Assembly: GCA_025642075.2 (NCBI GenBank)
Contig: JAODUO010000193.1
Location: 391,001 to 455,000 of the forward strand
From: Ridgeia piscesae
Lineage: Eukaryota; Annelida; Polychaeta; Sabellida; Siboglinidae
Reading direction: 5' to 3'
DNA length: 64,000 nt
Part shown: piece after piece, positions 59,192 through 64,000 of the stretch
Layout of the letters: every line of letters begins with the position of its first letter
How positions within the stretch are numbered: position 1 is the first letter of the stretch
Translations under genes and position numbers: made by a program
The notes under the pieces: generated by a model
The model's input: the letters and a program-made list of their open reading frames with translations, nothing else
The model's database searches: none
Told to the model about the DNA's origin: nothing

Positions 59192-59308
<117 letters not shown>

Positions 59309-59439
59309 TATATGAGTATGTCGTCGGCGAAATGAAGATAACTAAGATATTCGCAGTCCATCTTCAAGCCTCAAGCCTCTGGTTTCCCAAGTCAGTCGTC
59401 GGAATGTGCTTTTGATTGATGCTCAGGTCTCAGGTCTCA

Positions 59440-60288
59440 GGTTGTTTACTCCAAACAGCCCAAACTTGGGCTAACGCAGGAGTTTGTAGTGCTTCTTGTG
59501 CGCATGCGTTTGGTTGTATGTATGTTTGTTTGTTTGTTATAACTTGTTTGTTTGTTTGTTTGTTTTACAGGCAATTTAGGTGATTGGGTGTTGGGAAGGG
59601 GAGGTTCATTATTGCTGCTTGAAAAGCTATGGGATTTTCTATTGCAGTAATGTGTGGTGGGATCATATTCCAGATGCGAATTGCACGGGGGTAAAAAGAG
59701 AACACTGCAGTGTTGATGCGGCAACTGGTGGCGATGTAATGGCCACGGTTTTTTGATGGTTTTAGTAGGCCCGGTGGTGGTGTGATGTTGATTATGTTAT
59801 TTAAAATTTTGTAAAATTTCATTGCTTGTTTGATAATCCTGCGTCGCTCAAGAGTGGGCCATCCAAGGGTGGCTATTAGGTCTGTTGTGGCTGTTTGGCG
59901 TCGATGGTTGTTTTTGACCAATCTGGCTGCACAGTGCTGTACCTTTTCAAGATGTTTAATTTGGGTAGTGGTGTGTGGATTCCATATAGGAGAGGCATAT
60001 TCAAGTTTTGGTCGGACTAGCATGTTATAGGCCGTTTCTTTTACATCAGGTTTGCATGGTCCGAGGGTTCGTTTGATCATACCTAAAACTTTTGATGATT
60101 TGGAAGCTATGTCAGTGATGTGATTCGCCCAGGTTAGTTTAGTATCTAATTTTATTCCAAGATATGGGTGGCTGGAGACTGTGGAGAGTGGCACACCACA
60201 AAGGGAATACGATTTTTTTGTGTTTCCCGTTATTCCATAGAAGGCTAATTTTGATAGGAGGCGTTTATGCCGTAACCGCTTGGGTGAT
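59440..60288 (-). mobile_element. CR1/jockey-group LINE 3' fragment inserted in the RTE
   Basis: Carries the region downstream of the polymerase active site: RLLSKLAFYGITGNTKKSYS, HPYLGIKLDTKLTW, ETAYNMLVRPKLEYASPIWN, KVQHCAARL, and the end NLPFPTPNHLNCL at 59565. After the stop come (AAAC)n runs and the tail containing CTCCTGCGTTAGCCCAAGTT (59485-59447). It is in the same orientation as the host RTE and, by chance, in frame with it at ISPK, so a 507-aa chimeric frame (61088-59565) is open. It is a different family from the LINE at 55748 but from the same broad group. Confidence 0.8.
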
Positions 60289-60638
60289 ATGGTATCTCCC
60301 TGTCGTACTCCTCTCCTGATGTTGATCTTGTTGCTTTCTTTGTGTAGGTGGACTGTCATCGAGTTGTTTGTGTACATTTCCTTCAGGAGTTTGATGTACA
60401 CATCTGTTATCACCTGTTCTTGAAGTGAGGTCAGTACTACTTGAGTTTGTACTGAGTCGAAGGCTTTCTCGTAGTTGACGAATGCGATGCAGAGTGGGAT
60501 ATTATATTCTCTGCATTTCTCCTTCAGTTGATTTACGACGTGGATGTGGTCTGTCGTTGAGTATCTGCTTTTGAATCCAGCTTGCTCTCGTGGCTGGTTT
60601 TCGTCGAGAGTATTCCCTAGCTTTGTTTTAGTACTTTC

Positions 60639-60760
60639 ATGTATGTATGTATGTATGTATGTATGTATGAATGTATGTATGTATGTATGTATGTATGTAT
60701 GTATGTATGTATGTATGTATGTATGTATGTATGTATGTATACATGTATGTATACATGTAT
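60639..60760. repeat. (TATG)n microsatellite inside the RTE
   Basis: About 120 bp of 4-bp repeat that stays in frame in the RTE and encodes repeated IHTY on the - strand, between the LLSNLYE and NTLDENQ blocks. Confidence 0.95.
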
Positions 60761-61223
60761 GTACTTCATATAGGTTTGATAGTAGACATATCGGTCTATA
60801 ATTCTTGAGGTCTTTCTTATTATCCTTCTTGAATATGATCACCATCTTAGCGTTCTTCCATGCTGTGGGTATTCGGTTTTCTGATAAGTATTTAGTGTAC
60901 AGGTTTGCAAGTATCTTTGAGATGGTATCTTCTTTTGCTTTCAATATCTCGATGTTTATATGGTCGTTGCCTGTTGCTATCCCATTCTTCATATCTCGTA
61001 GTGCTGCATCCACCTCCCATGATGTTATCTCTGGTACCTCTTGTGCGTCAGTGTGGATTAAGGTACTCTGTTCACTGTCGTTTAACAATGAGAAGAATTG
61101 CCCTATTCGTTCTAAAATCTTATCTTAATCATGGATTCGTTTACCCTGCTTCTCTAGGAGTGTGACCGGTCTGTGATCTTGGCCTAGTTTCTGCGTTCTT
61201 TGGATTTTCCTCAGGCTCTTTGA

Positions 61224-61439
<216 letters not shown>

Positions 61440-61547
61440 GTGTGTGTGTATGTATTATGCATGGCGACTATCCTACGTACACTTTATTAAAATACATTAT
61501 ATTAGGTTTCCAATAGTTGTACTTAATCATGACTCATTTGTTTTCAG

Positions 61548-61670
61548 GCCAAACAACCTGAATTTATCCACTGGAGGGTGGAAACATCCGAGTCCCGGGA
61601 TTTGAGTACACATATGTATGAAGCTACAGTCTCCTGGGACGATGGACATGCTTCACCTGCATGGGTATAA
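61548..61670 (+). CDS. Possible terminal coding exon of an unidentified gene (40 aa)
   Basis: A good acceptor (CATTTGTTTTCAG) is followed by an open stretch of 40 codons ending in TAA: AKQPEFIHWRVETSESRDLS at the start and YEATVSWDDGHASPAWV at the end. An AATAAA lies at 61875-61880, which would suit a short 3' UTR. The amino-acid composition looks like real protein, but I do not recognise the family and found no confident upstream exons in the transposon-rich sequence to the left. Confidence 0.35.
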   Translation, partial: AKQPEFIHWRVETSESRDLSTHMYEATVSWDDGHASPAWV

Positions 61671-61874
61671 TGTTATGCCACAGATACAGTGAAATGACAG
61701 CGCTATGAACATAGGAATAATTTTTTGTGTCCCATTCACGACCTGTGAAAGTTACACTTCAAGTTGATAAGACATTAAAACATTGTTGTCCTGAGCTTGC
61801 TGCACGATTGTGTGAAAATTGAGACAATGAACTGTGAATATCACTTAGCTGGTTTAATGTGCATATGTGTAATT

Positions 61875-61880
61875 AATAAA
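61875..61880 (+). other. Possible polyadenylation signal
   Basis: AATAAA, 205 bp after the stop of the candidate terminal exon. Confidence 0.35.
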
Positions 61881-62639
61881 CATCCCAATATTCTTGGCTC
61901 CCTATTGGAGCAATGCATAAAGGGTCAACAATCTGTCAAGATTTCTTCATGTTTAAAATGCTGGTAATATATTTTATGAGCCAATGTAATTTTAAACTTT
62001 CTGTGTTTAACATACACTGTGCTATTGATCATGCAGTTATAAGAGTAAACTATATTAAAAATATGCAACTGCCAACACGACAACAACAATGGTGACGGAT
62101 ATTATCTAGCGAAAGCTTTCTCATGAAATAAAGTGATCCGCTATTAGTAAAATATTGTGCTGACATGTATACATAAATAATACATTTCCACTGAAAAGTT
62201 TCCTAAACAACGGAATCACATAATACGTTGTCGTTGACACGGAACCCTCCACCCCAGTCATGCCCGAGGCGAGAGCTCAACATCGTAAGTATATAGTTGC
62301 AGTCTATGTCAAGGTTGCAGTTGTTTGTTGTGTCGTGCCAGTTTAATTCACGCGAAACTTCACGCAATCATACTCGTTGTCAAGATGACGTAATTATGTT
62401 GTTATGACGTCATAATATTAAAAACTTGAAGTATTGTACATGCAAACATATTTTTTATTTGGGCTTTTTAAATGACACGCAGAATAACTCAATAGGTATG
62501 ATTCCTATATACCCCCGGCGGCGAAAAGCGAAAGGCGAAGCTATTGTGAAGTTGATAAGCGCCACTCAAGCGGCACTAGGAAATGAACCGCCTAGACACA
62601 AGGCAATGGCTTCTTTGTGCAGGTTTGTGTATATGTAGA

Positions 62640-62648
62640 TGTGTGTAG

Positions 62649-62680
<32 letters not shown>

Positions 62681-62778
62681 TGTATTTATGTATGTATGTA
62701 TGTATGTATGTATGTATGTAGTAGTAGAGGAAAGTGAGAGAGTAGAGAGAGAGAGAGAGAGAGAAAAATAGTAGATGA

Positions 62779-62810
<32 letters not shown>

Positions 62811-62870
62811 AGAGAGAGAGAGAGAGAAAATTTTTGGTTTGAGAGTAGAGAATAGAGATGAGTTGAGGTT
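62640..62870. repeat. (TATG)n followed by (AG)n low-complexity tract
   Basis: TATG repeats (62648-62720) pass into AG repeats with short AAAAT interruptions (62730-62870). The + strand has essentially no C in the second part. Confidence 0.92.
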
Positions 62871-62875
62871 TTAAA

Positions 62876-63969
62876 TGGCTTGGTGGTGGGGGGGTTCGGG
62901 CTGGCGGGGGGGTGGGGGTGGGGTGCGTGGCGGGGGGGCGGGGCGGTGCGGGCGTGTGCGTGGTTTTGGTGTTCGTTGGGGGCGTGGCGCTTTGCTTTGC
63001 GGGCGTGGCGTTGCGGGGGGGCGGTGCGGGGCGGCTTTGCGTGGCGGCGTTGCGGTTTTGGCTGGGGGGCGGGCGGGGGGGCTTTGCGGGGCTGGCGGGC
63101 GGTGGGGCGTGGGGGGGCGTGGCGGTGCGGGTGCGGGCTTTGGGTGGGGTGCGGGGTGCGTGTGCGGGGGGCGTGTGGGGTCGGGCGTGGCGTTGGGGTT
63201 GCGGTGCTTTGGCGGCGGGCGGCGCGGCGGGCGGGCGGGGTTGGGGTTGGGGTTTGGGTTGGCGTTGCGGTTGGGTGGCGGGGCGGGCGGGGGCGGTGGG
63301 CGGGTGCTGGCGGGCGGGCGGGCGGGCGGGCGGGCGGGCGGCGGCGGCGGGCGGGGCGTGCGGCGGCGAGCGGCGCGGCGGGCCGTCGGCGCGCGCTGCG
63401 CGTGGAAAGGCGTCTGCGCTTGCTGCGCGTTGGCGTGCTGCGTGCCTAGCGGTCGTTATGGCGTTGCGTTCTCGCGTTCGCGCGTCCGCGTATCTGCGTA
63501 CGCGCTAAGCGTACGCGTCGCGTTCGCTTTATGCGTATGCGTATGCGTATGCGCATGCGTATTGCGTCTGCGTACATCCTTGCGTATGCATGCAGTATGC
63601 GTACTTTTTATGCACTGTACGCACTGTACGCAATGTACTCATCGTATCGCACGTCACCGCATGCCCAGCAGGCTCCATCGTAGTCATGTATGCAGTTATG
63701 TCAGGTTGCATGTTGTATGTTCGTCATTTATGCATATAGTATATGTTGTAGTAGTAATGTTGTATGTATGCGTCATGTATTAAAAATTAAGTATTGCATG
63801 CACATTGTTTTTTTGCTTTGAAATGCACGCGTATTAACGCACGCGTGATCGCTTACCCCGCGCGCGCGTGCGGCGAAGGCGCGTGCGGTCGTGCGCCACT
63901 GCGCGGCCTAGCGAATGCGCGCTGCGCGCGCAATGCGCTGCTGTGCAGTTGCGTATGCGATGTGCGTAG

Positions 63970-64000
<31 letters not shown>
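62876..64000. other. G-rich, A-free block grading into CpG-rich low-complexity sequence
   Basis: From 62876 to 63368 the + strand has no A at all (493 bp) and is dominated by runs of G, GGC and GCGG, with many potential G-quadruplexes. It then passes into GCG/TACGCG/TGCGTATGCG strings (63370-63610), AT-richer sequence (63700-63810), a CpG-rich stretch (63820-63960) and (TATG)n at the end. Open frames here (up to 302 aa of Gly/Arg/Ala) are compositional. It could be a real G-rich satellite or a poorly resolved assembly segment. Confidence 0.8.

Noticed and set aside
62260..62284. ATG followed by eight codons and a strong donor GTAAGT, possible first exon
   Set aside because: Too short to support, with no recognisable downstream exon before the low-complexity block.
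62875..63783. 302-, 189- and 198-aa Gly/Arg/Ala frames
   Set aside because: The sequence has almost no A on that strand, so stop codons cannot occur. No domain-like pattern.

Overview
The window is animal (metazoan) nuclear DNA. Four intron-rich housekeeping genes can be built exon by exon with canonical GT-AG junctions and matching codon phases. They sit in AT-rich sequence full of tandem repeats, SINEs, LINE fragments and small DNA transposons. The gene set and transposon mix (RTE and CR1/jockey-like LINEs, tRNA-derived SINEs, hAT and pogo-like elements) suggest a marine-type invertebrate. I cannot name the phylum from sequence alone.

Layout. 1-1350: 50-bp minisatellite that runs off the left edge. 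1351-6216: intergenic, with RTE and SINE remnants. 6217-14680 (+): cytosolic-type NADP-isocitrate dehydrogenase, 12 exons, 410 aa. 16637-30878 (-): membrane-anchored CDK1-inhibitory kinase Myt1, 16 exons, 540 aa. 35122-44663 (+): spliceosomal protein MFAP1, 10 exons, 457 aa. 47336-54533 (-): nuclear FKBP25/FKBP3, 7 exons, 223 aa. 54755-61223: a SINE, a CR1/jockey-like LINE and an RTE LINE that carries a nested LINE fragment. About 61548-61670: a possible terminal exon of an unidentified gene. 62640-64000: an odd low-complexity, extremely G-rich block.

The genes are unrelated housekeeping genes. IDH1 and PKMYT1 converge, and MFAP1 and FKBP3 converge; PKMYT1 and MFAP1 diverge. No operon-like logic is seen.

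The most striking signal is a set of six long intronic minisatellites. Every one lies against a splice junction. Two of them are built from the junction itself: MFAP1 intron 6 has 54 exact-length 50-bp copies of the exon 7 acceptor plus exon start, and PKMYT1 intron 5 has about a dozen copies of the exon 5 end plus its donor. A third (FKBP3 intron 4) has about 108 units, nearly all with a GGTGAGT donor-like motif on the transcribed strand. Other notable items are a hAT transposon nested inside another hAT with clear target-site duplications, SINEs that share tails with local LINEs, and a family of palindromes centred on TGACGTCA.
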